Of a DNA stretch of 27,168 nucleotides, positions 1 through 10,000 are shown in pieces (position 1 is the first letter of the stretch; each line of letters starts with the position of its first letter). The position numbers and the translations under genes are program-made. Under the pieces are notes generated by a model. It saw nothing but the letters and a program-made list of their open reading frames with translations. It did no database searches and was not told where the DNA came from. This stretch comes from a virus. The stretch spans positions 1-27,168 of IMG/VR virus record IMGVR_UViG_3300020214_002303, one strand, 5' to 3'.

Positions 1-1
1 T

Positions 2-3000
2 CCAAAAGAATATTTATTTGAAATAACTCATTCTAAAGAAATTGCCGCTATTCCTGGTACAGAGGCAAGCGGAACCGCTTTGGGAAGAACAAGAGTTGCT
101 AATGCTCTGGCAAAAAAGAACAGAAGACATGCAGATGTTCTAGCTAAGGGGGCAAGGCAACAACAAATTTTTGACCGAGCACCTAGCTATGGAGAAGCAG
201 GAATTGTTACCGACAAAATGGGTACAAAATTCTTTACTAGAAGAGGAAGAGAGATATCTGAAGCAAGAGCTAATCAACTCGCAACCGGTAGATTTTTTGC
301 GCCCGTTACTGACCCATTAAGAAGTTTTGGTCGAAAAACTGTATCTGGAATAAAAAGTTTTGCAACAGCCCCCGGTACTACATTAGCGGCTGCCCCCAGA
401 GCGGTGGGTCGTTCGGTTGGCAGAACCGTAACCGGGGTAATGGCAGCCAGAACTGCTATAGGGGCAGGTGGAGGTAAATTAGCAGGTAAAGTAACAGATG
501 TGCTCGGAACTCCTGGCAGAGTATTAACCAAAGCAACCAATAGCGCTACAAACGCAGTAAAAGCTTTAAATGCTCAATACGTTTTGTTTGGGCAAGGTGC
601 TCCTAGCGCAATGGCTAAAGCAAAAACAGCAATGATGGCTTTTGGTAAAAGCATTAGAAGCGTCACAGTAATGATGAAAGTAATGAGACTAATGTTTCTC
701 ACTACCGGGATTGGTGCAGCTATAGCAATTATTGGTATTGCAATTTTTGCTGTAATGAAAAATATGGAAAGCTTTAAAAAGGGAGCAAAGCCTTTACTTG
801 ATGCTTTGAGTGAAGCTTTTGGACAAATTAAACAAGCTGTTATATTAACAATTCAGCCCATTATGGATTTGTTTGCGTCTTTTGGTTCTGGCGGGTCTGA
901 CGGGAGGGCTGCGGCTGAAGGTATTGGGGCGGCGTTATCTAAATTAGCAGGAGTCGTAAAATTTGTCAGTAAGATTATACAACAGTTTTTGCTTAGTGTT
1001 GTTAGACCAATTTTTTCAGCAATTGCAAATATAGTTGCGGCTGTTGTCAGCATGTTCAAAGGAAACTGGGGCGATGCGTTTGATTATTTACTCGCAGCTC
1101 TTGGTTATATAGGAAAAGCATTTATTAATATTTGGAAAATAGTAGCGACAGCAACTATTAGCATTATTACAGGTCTAGCTAAAGGCATTGTTAAGTTATT
1201 ACTAGAAGGTATTGTTAATGGTCTTATTCAAGGAATTTTATTAGCAATTAGAGGTGTAATAAATCTTATTGGCAAAATTCCAATTCCAGGTTTGGATACA
1301 TTGATGAGCGGATTAAACGATGCTGTTAAAAGAGGGGGCGGCGCTATATCTAGCGCAATTTCAACAGCTACAGATGGTATTAATAAAGTAATTGATAAAG
1401 GAGGTGATTTAGCTAAAAAGGGTGTTGGAAAAATAGCAGATGGAATTAATAGTGTTTTGGACAAAGCCACCAAGAAGGGGCTAAAGCCTTCAATTTTAAA
1501 AAACAAAAAAGAGGTTATAGATGCTGGTACAGAACTTGGCAAGGCTGGCGGAGAAGCCATTGCTAATGCAATGGGTGATGCTTCCGGTAAAGCCGGCAAT
1601 AAGGTCGGTAAGGCAATTAAAGATGGCATAGCCGACGCTGCTCAAAAATTACAAGATCATGTTCGTGATGCTTTTAAAGCTGCATTAGAGAAAATGATTG
1701 ACGCATCTGTTGCGGCAATGAAAAAACAAAAAGCTGCTGCCCTTAAAGTTTTTGATATTCAACTTAAGACTCTTGAAAAATTAGAAAAGGCAGAAGAGTC
1801 GCTGACTAAGACAAAAGAATACCAGCAAAATTTGAGAAAAATTTTAGACGATAGAGATCTTAATCGTGCCAATTATGTTCGCAACCGAGCTTTGGCTATT
1901 TATGAAGGTCGTATTGATGATGCTCGTATGATTGATCTTGAACAAGAAGTATCAACAAAGGAATCAGTACAAGAAGAAACATCTCTAAAGGAAAGTCGAA
2001 GAAAAGATTTGGCGGCAGAAAACCTTGCTGCGTTAAGAGAAGCTATTACAGAAGCCAAAGAAAAAGCCGGCGAATTGTTTGACCTTCAAATTGAGGCATT
2101 CGAAAAAGCCGCTGCTGAAATAATCAAGATTGGTCCAGTGACCATTGAACAATATACCGCAATGCGAACTGAATTGGAAGTGTTGGCACATACATCTTCC
2201 AACAAGATGAACGAAGACTTTGGTGCAATGTTTGAAACTTTTGTCACCACAATTGGTGACAAAATGCCAAACAAAGTTGTTGGCGCTTTCAGCACTAGCC
2301 TTGATCTTTTGGTCGCAGAAGCTCAATCTAAATATGGTCTTGGAGCCGACCCCTCAGAAAAGACTATTATCGGTTTGACAATTGGAATGCTTACTTCTAT
2401 TGGCGATACCTTGGGAGATGGCGCTCCGGCTGTCATAGAAGCATTTGGGGCCATTACCGCTGATTTGCAATCTAATTTGGGCACAGCTAAAACTGCAATG
2501 CTTACGGATGTAAAAGAAGAATTTTTGAAACCGTTTAAAAAGGCGTTTGACGAAGCAGATCCAACGGCTGTATTTGAAAAAGCAATTAAAGATGGCAATG
2601 CTGCCATATTAAGAGATTTTGAAAACACTGTTTCTTTGAATAAAACATTAATGGACAAGATGGCAAACAATCTTGATCCTGCAATTAAGAAATATATTGC
2701 ACTTAAAGCCGCAATTGACGCCGCAAATGATGCTGCATCTGGTGGTGGCGCTGGTGACAGAAATATTGCTCTTCCTGACCTTCGTACATTGGGTTTTAAA
2801 TCAGCAGATACATATGAAGCGTCTTTGAGAGTTAACGCAGCAGTTCAATCCGCTTTGCGCAATAATGCCATATTGCAGAATCGCAATACGGAGCGTGTGA
2901 TTGCTACAAGAAATGCCGTCTTCGGGTCGGACCAGAACACGAAGTGGCTTGGTGGCCGTGGAATGAAAACTGGTGGGTATGTGTCTGCTCCAACACAAGA

Positions 3001-5779
3001 GGGCCTACCTGCTGTGTTGCATGGTGGCGAATATGTTCTTAATGCTAAAGCAGTAAATAGAATTGGGATAGGCGCTTTGGAAAAGATGAATAATAATCTT
3101 ATTCCAAGATTTAAAAAGGGAGGACCGGTCCCTGGCGGAGGCAGTGGTGGTGCGTCAAAAAAACACAAAGATCCTTTTTATCTTAAAATGCTTGATCAGG
3201 CAACAAACATAAGCAATATCAAAAAAATACCAAAGGGAATTGGTCATATAGTGCAGAGTGTTGCGCAATCATTTAGTACCGCCGGGGGCGCTCTGTTTGA
3301 TGTTATCGGTTCCTCCGTGACCGATCCCGTATTGGCGGTGGCGGGTGTAAAAGATAAAAGCTACAACCCTATTACAAATCTTATTAGAAGACAGGAAGCT
3401 GCTAGAACTCAACCACTTAACCCAGCACGAGGTCTTGGGTTTCAAGACAAATCAGGAATGTTTAATCTTACAAAAGATTCTTATTTGGGATTTGCAGAGG
3501 CTGTTGATGTTGCGACATCATTTGGGCTTGGTCCTGTTGGCAAAGCAGCAGCAAACATAACAAAAAGCCTTGTAAGTAATGTAATTTTGAGCAAAGTTGG
3601 TGCACAGGGAGCAGGTTTAACTGTTAGAGAAGTATTTCAGCCAGCAATTTCGACTTTGTTCAAAAACACTTTAGGCACAACGGCTGTCACTCAAGGTGTT
3701 ACTAAAGCTGTTACACGACAACTATCTCAGGCACCCGAAGTTGTTACAAAACCACTATCTCAGGCACAAGAAGTTTTAAATCAATTGCCAAGACAACCTG
3801 TAGCCGCGCCAAGAAGGCTGGAATTGATGCCTGGACCGAAAGTGCAACCAATCCCACTGCCACCCGTGGGCGGATTTAAAGAGCAAATTATGGACCCCGC
3901 TTTGGTAGCAAAGAAAGCAGCATTTTTGCAAGCACAAGGCATGGGTGGCGGTGGTGCCGCGTTTAGTAATGTACAACAATTTTTGGATAGCATAGGCGAT
4001 AGAGCAAACATATTTGGTCAATTAAGAGCTTTGGGAATAGCTCAAGCACCTAAGGCTAGCCTAACTGGGGTGCAGCGAAGGTTAGTTCAGGCATATACAG
4101 GCAGTGCATCAGGAGCTTTAAGTTTTGAAACCATGCGCAGAGCGGCTCCGGCTTCTATAGAATTTGCACTTTTCAAAGAAATTTTAGAAGCAAGTAGTCG
4201 AATTTTGGGACCAGAAATGAATGATTTTGGTTTGCCTCGGGCGATATCTGAGTTTTCTAGTTTGCCAATAACTCCAGCAATGAAGCCTTTTCTAGACCCA
4301 GAAGTATTTGAGCAATTTCTAAAAAACCGAAGTTGGGCGATCTTAGATGTGGCAAAACATATTAGATCTCCAGAAGATTTAGCAAATATTTTGAATATAG
4401 CTGCAAAAGAATTAGAAAATATAATGGAGACACATGGAATTACTTTGCCCAACGATATTTTGCTTCATCGTGGTTTAGGTATGCTCAGGGGTCCATCAAA
4501 TGATGTTTTGAAATATGTAAATTCAGCGTATGGAATTGGCAGATCGCTTGCGCCACAATTTAGATCCACTTCGACTTCTGACAGTACTGCTAGAGCTTTT
4601 ACAACGATTAAGGCAGGGGACACGCCTCTCATTCCTCTTCTTGAACATATTTTAGCGCCAAAAGGCACAAGAGTATTTATGCCAGACGCATATGGTTTGG
4701 GCTTGGGTAATGAAAGAGAAATACTTCTTCCTCCACGTTATCGTTTGGTTCCTAGCAGAGTTGACCTTAATGTTGGTTATAAACATCTTGATTTAGCTGA
4801 AGTATTTGGGACACTGGCTAAAGGTGTTGCTGCCGGCGTAGCGGCGTTCGGCGGGGTTGGTGGGCTATCTGGCAATAATAAAGCATCTGCTTATGCATTA
4901 ACCGAGCCTCAAAAATATACAGAATACCTAAAACAAATTCGTTTACTATCTGAATTTATTGCTGGCGGAGAATCATTAAATGTAAAAGACCCATACAGTG
5001 CTTGGTTTGGCGGGAAAGCAATGATGATGCCAGATATGACATCAATGACAATTAATGATGTTATTGCAAACGCCAATAATCGTGCAGTAGGTAAGTATCA
5101 AAACATGCCAAAATATTTGCTTGCAAGAGCAAGATTGGCGAACTTTAGTGGTTCAGATTTGTACAATGAGTCAGTCCAAGAAGCAATCATGATGGCAACT
5201 CTTTTAGAGAAATCTCCCGTATCTCTTGGACTGATAGATTATATGACCGGCAACATGAGCATTGATACGGCTGTTAATAGAATTGCTAGAACATGGCTAA
5301 GCATGCCTCAACTTGGTGGAGCGTATGTTGGAATAGGCGCTAATCCAAAAGGTTTTGATAGAGGAAGAAAAGATTTAGTAATTCAAGCTTACCTTAATAG
5401 AATAAAAAATCTTTATGCTGGTTTTAAGGCTGGTGGTTATGTTCCTGGATCGCCATCAATGCCATTCCCGGCAATTCTTCACGGTGGGGAATATGTTGTA
5501 AACGCTGGTGCTGTAAGAAATATGGGTATAGAGACAATGAAAAACATTAACCAATCTAAATTCCGAACTCCATCCGGAATGCCTTTGTATCAAAGCGGTG
5601 GGCAAACAACTACTGTGTCTACATTAAATATTAATGTTGATACATTTATTGGCGAAGAAGAATGGTTTAAAAGCATGATGCAAAATTACAATATACATAT
5701 TCTTCCGAGAGTACAAAAAAATGCGGGAATTGAATCAAGATCGTTTAAGACATATAATGGTATTAATCAGGGGATGTAA
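2..5779 (+). CDS. Tape measure protein with ADP-ribosyltransferase and lysozyme-like domains (5'-partial)
   Basis: The frame is open from the first full codon at 2, so the true start lies upstream; TTG at 80 is only the first start-like codon inside. Residue numbers count from 80. Tape measure proteins set tail length and are threaded down the tail into the cell. Supporting this: great length (over 1,900 residues), first gene of a tail block, Ala/Gly/Lys-rich helical stretches, strongly hydrophobic segments (about 198-226 and 290-410) and a charged coiled-coil-like part (about 560-700). A GGYV/LHGGEYV repeat occurs at about 965 and 1785. Between the copies lie an ADP-ribosyltransferase-like domain (about 1328-1567: R1464, S-T-S 1496-1498, E-x-E 1545-1547) and a muralytic GH104-like domain (about 1615-1750: likely catalytic E1631, GKYQ near 1671). 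The tape measure role is firm; the two enzyme domains are motif-based calls without alignment. Confidence 0.88.
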   Translation, partial: PKEYLFEITHSKEIAAIPGTEASGTALGRTRVANALAKKNRRHADVLAKGARQQQIFDRAPSYGEAGIVTDKMGTKFFTRRGREISEARANQLATGRFFAPVTDPLRSFGRKTVSGIKSFATAPGTTLAAAPRAVGRSVGRTVTGVMAARTAIGAGGGKLAGKVTDVLGTPGRVLTKATNSATNAVKALNAQYVLFGQGAPSAMAKAKTAMMAFGKSIRSVTVMMKVMRLMFLTTGIGAAIAIIGIAIFAVMKNMESFKKGAKPLLDALSEAFGQIKQAVILTIQPIMDLFASFGSGGSDGRAAAEGIGAALSKLAGVVKFVSKIIQQFLLSVVRPIFSAIANIVAAVVSMFKGNWGDAFDYLLAALGYIGKAFINIWKIVATATISIITGLAKGIVKLLLEGIVNGLIQGILLAIRGVINLIGKIPIPGLDTLMSGLNDAVKRGGGAISSAISTATDGINKVIDKGGDLAKKGVGKIADGINSVLDKATKKGLKPSILKNKKEVIDAGTELGKAGGEAIANAMGDASGKAGNKVGKAIKDGIADAAQKLQDHVRDAFKAALEKMIDASVAAMKKQKAAALKVFDIQLKTLEKLEKAEESLTKTKEYQQNLRKILDDRDLNRANYVRNRALAIYEGRIDDARMIDLEQEVSTKESVQEETSLKESRRKDLAAENLAALREAITEAKEKAGELFDLQIEAFEKAAAEIIKIGPVTIEQYTAMRTELEVLAHTSSNKMNEDFGAMFETFVTTIGDKMPNKVVGAFSTSLDLLVAEAQSKYGLGADPSEKTIIGLTIGMLTSIGDTLGDGAPAVIEAFGAITADLQSNLGTAKTAMLTDVKEEFLKPFKKAFDEADPTAVFEKAIKDGNAAILRDFENTVSLNKTLMDKMANNLDPAIKKYIALKAAIDAANDAASGGGAGDRNIALPDLRTLGFKSADTYEASLRVNAAVQSALRNNAILQNRNTERVIATRNAVFGSDQNTKWLGGRGMKTGGYVSAPTQEGLPAVLHGGEYVLNAKAVNRIGIGALEKMNNNLIPRFKKGGPVPGGGSGGASKKHKDPFYLKMLDQATNISNIKKIPKGIGHIVQSVAQSFSTAGGALFDVIGSSVTDPVLAVAGVKDKSYNPITNLIRRQEAARTQPLNPARGLGFQDKSGMFNLTKDSYLGFAEAVDVATSFGLGPVGKAAANITKSLVSNVILSKVGAQGAGLTVREVFQPAISTLFKNTLGTTAVTQGVTKAVTRQLSQAPEVVTKPLSQAQEVLNQLPRQPVAAPRRLELMPGPKVQPIPLPPVGGFKEQIMDPALVAKKAAFLQAQGMGGGGAAFSNVQQFLDSIGDRANIFGQLRALGIAQAPKASLTGVQRRLVQAYTGSASGALSFETMRRAAPASIEFALFKEILEASSRILGPEMNDFGLPRAISEFSSLPITPAMKPFLDPEVFEQFLKNRSWAILDVAKHIRSPEDLANILNIAAKELENIMETHGITLPNDILLHRGLGMLRGPSNDVLKYVNSAYGIGRSLAPQFRSTSTSDSTARAFTTIKAGDTPLIPLLEHILAPKGTRVFMPDAYGLGLGNEREILLPPRYRLVPSRVDLNVGYKHLDLAEVFGTLAKGVAAGVAAFGGVGGLSGNNKASAYALTEPQKYTEYLKQIRLLSEFIAGGESLNVKDPYSAWFGGKAMMMPDMTSMTINDVIANANNRAVGKYQNMPKYLLARARLANFSGSDLYNESVQEAIMMATLLEKSPVSLGLIDYMTGNMSIDTAVNRIARTWLSMPQLGGAYVGIGANPKGFDRGRKDLVIQAYLNRIKNLYAGFKAGGYVPGSPSMPFPAILHGGEYVVNAGAVRNMGIETMKNINQSKFRTPSGMPLYQSGGQTTTVSTLNINVDTFIGEEEWFKSMMQNYNIHILPRVQKNAGIESRSFKTYNGINQGM
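2972..3090 (+). repeat. Tape measure repeat copy 1 (GGYV...LHGGEYV...NA.AV...GI)
   Basis: Encodes GGYVSAPTQEGLPAVLHGGE followed by YVLNAKAVNRIGIGALEKM. This motif is common near the C-termini of phage tape measure proteins. The second copy is at 5432-5545. The two are protein-level repeats rather than near-identical DNA repeats. They bracket about 780 residues that carry the ART and lysozyme-like domains. Confidence 0.8.
4061..4780 (+). other. ADP-ribosyltransferase-like domain within the tape measure protein
   Basis: The domain has the order expected of R-S-E class ADP-ribosyltransferases (VIP2/C3-like and related phage toxins). An N-terminal helical part begins with LTGVQRRLVQAYTGSAS, where the AYTG is typical. 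It is followed by LLHRGL with the NAD-binding arginine (codon 4469), FRSTSTS with the STS motif (codons 4565-4571) and GNEREILLPP with an E-x-E pair (codons 4712 and 4718). A bi-glutamate E-x-E usually marks arginine-specific transferases. Spacing (32 residues R to STS, about 48 STS to E-x-E) fits the fold. All key residues are present, so it looks active. Target protein unknown. Confidence 0.72.
4925..5330 (+). other. Lysozyme-like (GH104-type) muralytic domain within the tape measure protein
   Basis: The stretch resembles the lambda R lytic transglycosylase family: a helix ending in IAGGES (E at codon 4970, at the place of the catalytic Glu of lambda R), YSAWFGG, DMTSMTINDVI, AVGKYQNMP (the family's GRYQ..P element), QEAIMMATLL, and a C-terminal IARTWLSMPQLGGAY corresponding to the lambda W-x-x-L/M-P segment. 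Such domains in tape measure proteins are thought to open the peptidoglycan locally during DNA entry. Recognised by motif order, not by alignment. Confidence 0.62.
5432..5545 (+). repeat. Tape measure repeat copy 2 (GGYV...LHGGEYV...NA.AV...GI)
   Basis: Encodes GGYVPGSPSMPFPAILHGGE followed by YVVNAGAVRNMGIETMKNI. It matches copy 1 at 2972-3090 in the core LHGGEYV.NA.AV and in the GI that follows. About 75 residues separate it from the end of the protein. Confidence 0.8.
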
Positions 5780-6195
5780 TGAGTATTCAAAATCAACAAC
5801 CTACATTAACCCATCTTGTAAAATTAAACGGTTTTGAAATTACAGAGCATGGTAGAAAATTTGATGGTGGCACTGCCATCAGTGTCAATAATATTGAATT
5901 AATGAACGGAAATAAAAAAAGATATATTAGAAATAATAAAAATATATACAATTTTAATTTTTCTTATTTACCTTCCTTGCAAACACACACCATAGACGGC
6001 AGAAGGGGGCGTGATTACTTATACTCGATTGCTATGGCTCCAGCCAGCGTTTCGCTTTCAATTCAACTTAGCCCAGAAAAACCATTTTATACAACTACCG
6101 CATATGTGGAATCTTATAGCGAAACTTTAATAAGAAGAGACCTGACAACTCAGTGTTCTTATTACGATGTGACTATAAGTTTTAAAGAGGCTTAA
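5779..6195 (+). CDS. Small tail protein, paralogue of the next gene
   Basis: A 138-residue protein whose ATG overlaps the tape measure stop (TAATG); an AGGGG lies a few bases upstream. It follows the tape measure gene, where distal tail or tail-tip proteins are usual, and it reads as beta-rich. Its core (KKRYIRN...FNFSYLP...TIDGRRGRDYL) and its end (SYSETLIRRDLTTQCSYYDV) match the C-terminal half of the next protein, so the two are tandem paralogues. No specific family is recognised. A distal tail or tail-terminator-like role is inference from position only. Confidence 0.7.
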   Translation: MSIQNQQPTLTHLVKLNGFEITEHGRKFDGGTAISVNNIELMNGNKKRYIRNNKNIYNFNFSYLPSLQTHTIDGRRGRDYLYSIAMAPASVSLSIQLSPEKPFYTTTAYVESYSETLIRRDLTTQCSYYDVTISFKEA

Positions 6196-7029
6196 ATGCC
6201 AAGTTATTTTAGTTTTTCTGATCCGCTTAATTCCGGTATAGATTTTTACAGAGCAGATGATTATGTTTTAGCCGAAGCATCAATCACTATTACTAGCAAT
6301 GTTGTGGTTGTTGCCGACATATTCCTTTCTCAAATACATCCAAATCTAATTAGTGGCGATGTAACCGTTGCTAACACGGTTGTGCTTAAAGACGCATACG
6401 CTACGTCTTTAGTTACTGCGTCTTCATCTCTGACGGCAGTAGTAGCCAAACTTGTTTTAGCCAGCGCAACTTTGTCGTCTAGCGTTAATCTTTTTACACT
6501 TGGGAAAATTTTCTTAGCTACAATTCGTATTAATATTCTTAATAATACTGATATGACAGTTAAAACTATTAGGTTTAGCTCTAATATTGTTTCTGATACA
6601 AGCTTGATAAGGAATCTGTTGTTATTAGACAACAGACCTTTAACCAATCAAACTAGAAAGTTTGCTGTAAATACAAGTCCTAAATTTATTGAAAATGCAA
6701 ATTGGCAAGGCAATATATCTAGGTATTACAAAAACACAGCCACATCTCAAGGCGCAAAAAGAACATTCAATATAGATTGGGATTTTATTCCCAACGACAC
6801 AGCATTTACGGTGGACTTAAGAGAATCTAGAAATTTCTTAAAACAAATTGCAGAAGATTCGGATGTGCATGTATTAACTATAATAAATCAAGACATTTCT
6901 GGCACTACACCTTATACCGAAGATAATATTGATGTTTTTATTACTAGCTATAATGAAATTTTAATTAGAAGAGATTTGCTCAACAATTCTTATTATTTTT
7001 CGTGTACTATGGTATTAGAGGAAACTTAA
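6196..7029 (+). CDS. Putative distal tail or minor tail protein
   Basis: A 277-residue protein starting at the ATG directly after the previous stop, with GAGG about 8 bases upstream. Residues of about 145-277 are paralogous to the preceding 138-residue protein (KRTFNIDWDFIPN...TVDLRESRNFL and SYNEILIRRDL...SYYFSC). The first 140 residues are an extra domain rich in Val, Ala, Ser and Thr strands, with local echoes such as VLASATLSSSVNLF. Its place between the tape measure and hub genes fits a Dit-like adaptor. This is inference, as no Dit signature was recognised. Confidence 0.68.
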   Translation: MPSYFSFSDPLNSGIDFYRADDYVLAEASITITSNVVVVADIFLSQIHPNLISGDVTVANTVVLKDAYATSLVTASSSLTAVVAKLVLASATLSSSVNLFTLGKIFLATIRINILNNTDMTVKTIRFSSNIVSDTSLIRNLLLLDNRPLTNQTRKFAVNTSPKFIENANWQGNISRYYKNTATSQGAKRTFNIDWDFIPNDTAFTVDLRESRNFLKQIAEDSDVHVLTIINQDISGTTPYTEDNIDVFITSYNEILIRRDLLNNSYYFSCTMVLEET

Positions 7030-10000
7030 TGTTAACTACAGATTATTATGGTAAAACTATTTCGTCTGACTTTAACAGTGCGACCCTTGCTAAGGGTCAG
7101 AAAGTTAAGCCAAAAATTATTGTAAATTGGCTTGACAGTAGACATTTAAGTAATTTAGTAGTAACCACTAACGACATATATTCTAACACATCTTATCCTA
7201 ATCGCGGGTTTTATTACGGCCCCTCAGAGGCTTTTAACGGAATAGAACGACAATCGTTTACATGGGCGGTTGCCGGGGCAAAGGACAAGGATGGCGATGT
7301 AATTAAGGCAGATGGTAGTTATTATGCCATGCCTTCTTTGACAACAAGTGATTTGTCCAACACCCACATTGGAAGTTCTTTGGAATTTGGCTGGTGGTCA
7401 AATACTGCGAGTACCGCTAATACTTCTAGTGTATATTCCGGTTATGTATTCACAACTGCTCCATACATTGAGGCTGTTTTTGATGAAAGAAAAGTAAATA
7501 AAGTTAGAATCATTACTTCTGAGTTGTACGGTCAAATATCTGATTACACTTTACAAGCATATAATGCCAACACCCTTGTTGTCTCGGAAACAGGTAGAAT
7601 CGCAAATGGCTCTTACTATCAAGATCATTTTATTTCAACCGCTCTTGCTACACAAAATATTACAAAACTTAAAGTTACTGTTCATAGTACCAAAAACCCT
7701 ACTGATTACGCCAGAATACAAGAGGTTGTCCCGTTATATCAAGTTGATATGAGCGACTATGTTATAGATTATTCTGTCGCTAGAGCCAGGGATGTGCATT
7801 CCACCAGTTTGCCTATTGGGGGTTCAGAGATTGCATCAGTTGATCTTAGTTTTGACAACACTAGCAAAAAATTTAATGTATTTAATAATGCTTCCGATTT
7901 TGGTCAGTATATGAAAAAAGATTTGAAAGTAGAAATATATACTGGGTGGAGAATTAAAAAACCTACTACTGATTATATTGATCGCCCGTATCTTGAAACT
8001 TTTTTGACAGCCAATATGAATACAGTAGCAACAACAGCCACAGTCAATGATGTCACTGTGTTTTCTTCAGGCGGGGCTGGAAATTATTTTGTAGTTATTA
8101 TTGACGAAAATACTCAAAATGAAGAATATGTTTTGTGTTCTGGGACATCTGGCGTTTCAACTTTAAATATTGTATCTAGAGGATATGGTGGTTCTGTTGC
8201 TAAAAATCATTCGGTGAATGCAATTGTAAAATTTGATATATACGAATATGTTAAAAATGGTACTTTTTATGTAGATGAATGGAATTCAAAATCTGATGAC
8301 ATGGTAGTTTCTGCAAGTTTACAAGATTGGTCTAAATATCTTGCTGAAAGAACCATAAGTTATGGATTTTTTATTCAAAATATTACAGTTGGCGAAGCAG
8401 TTGAAAATTTGTTAATGAGATCAAATTTTCCTAACGCAGACATTAAAAAATTAAATACATACAGAAAAGGCGCAGTATCTCGTGGGGCTATTGCAATGTA
8501 TTCTTTTAATGAAGACACTGTTGATCGTAGCGGTAACAATATTATTTCATCTTCTGGATTGAGGGCTAGATTCTGGGGTATGCCCCCAAATCAACAAGAT
8601 AGTTCTGTAAAAGATATTAAGGCTGATGCAATTGATAAAGAACTGACCGAAATGGATAAGGCTCTTGGGCTTTTGAGTTTTGTGTCTCCTTCATATACAG
8701 CCTTATCAAAAGATATTTCCTCTAACTCCTTGTATGCAGTTCAGTTAACGGACTATCAATTTACTGGAAATGATTCTGTACTTTATGACGCTTATTATAA
8801 CGGGGTTTTTGATGGTTTTTATATTCCAAAAGAAAATGGTTTGCAAACAATTGTTGTATATATAAGAACTGGAGGCGTGAGGGTTTATTTAGATGACTAT
8901 TTAATTTTAAACGGGTGGAAAACTAGTGATGCCTTTACTCGTTTTGAATCAAGCACACTTAATCTTATTGCCGGGGTTCCTAGAAAAATTCGTATTGAAT
9001 TCTTTCACAATTGGAATACTGTTTTTTCCGTTCCGTATTTTAGAATTCATTTGTATAAATCAATAGATGGGGCAACTGATCAACTAATACCGGCATCTGA
9101 ATTTTGCACAATTGCTGCTATTGATTCGATTGGTTCTAGAAATCCATCTGGAGTAATAACCGACAATGATGCAGTAAATCATAGAAGCTCCGGTGTATAT
9201 ATTAATTCTCCAAAGTTAAGTCAAGCAACAGGTCTTGTTTCAGATCCTGATAATAAAGCGGTTTTGCTTGAAGCAAATGCATATATTAGAACAACTTTGC
9301 ATTCCTCAATGAATGTTGTTAATTCCGTATCTCCGCTTTATACGGGTAAGTGGGCGATAGAGTTTTTTGGCAAATTTCACAACGGTGCGTTTGCCAATGA
9401 TGGAGAATATGTTAGTAACTGGGCAAACGCATCTCCTGCAACAGGATTTGAATTTTTTAATAATTCTTCTTCCAATGGGTTTAAGTTAAGAACTTTATCA
9501 AATGCTGTAGTAACTACAGAAACAGTTTCTTCTAACACCGCATTGTCGGCTACGAATTTTTCTCACATTATTGCAACATTTGATGGCACTCAATTGTATT
9601 ATTATGTTAATGGTGTATTGCGAGCGAACACCACGCTTACAGGCACTCCAATTTCTTGGGCCGGTACAAACATTACTATGGGTGGCAGAGGCTCTTCATA
9701 TACTTCTGGGACAGGCGAAGTTGCTCCTCTTGCTTTTAGAAGTTTTATTATTGATGAATTTGCTATTTATAACCAACATCTTTCATTAACAGATGTGCAA
9801 GAAAGATACTCTGAAGCCTCCATACAGCCTTTAACCGTGTTTGCCTATCTTTATGGTAATGATAAATCTATTCAAGAAATTTTAAATGACATTACATTTG
9901 CTGATTTAGGCAGACTGTATGTTGATGAAGAAGGTTTTGCAAGATATGAACATTTTTATAGGTTTTTTGAATCTTCAATCCCTCAACATACCAATATTCA

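Noticed and set aside
1228-1629. Long antisense frames within the tape measure gene
   Set aside because: Compositional shadows of the Ala/Gly/Lys-rich coding strand: hydrophobic low-complexity products, no ribosome binding sites, and the whole region is convincingly coding on the + strand.
3721-3767. Short direct repeat ACTATCTCAGGCAC, 33 bases apart, in the tape measure gene
   Set aside because: It encodes a local LSQA..EV repeat in a low-complexity linker; too short and isolated to suggest a mobile or regulatory element.
7002-7028. Earlier start for the hub gene at 7002
   Set aside because: It lies inside the previous gene without its own ribosome binding site; ATG 7029 in the TAATG overlap matches the style of the neighbouring junctions and has GAGGA upstream.
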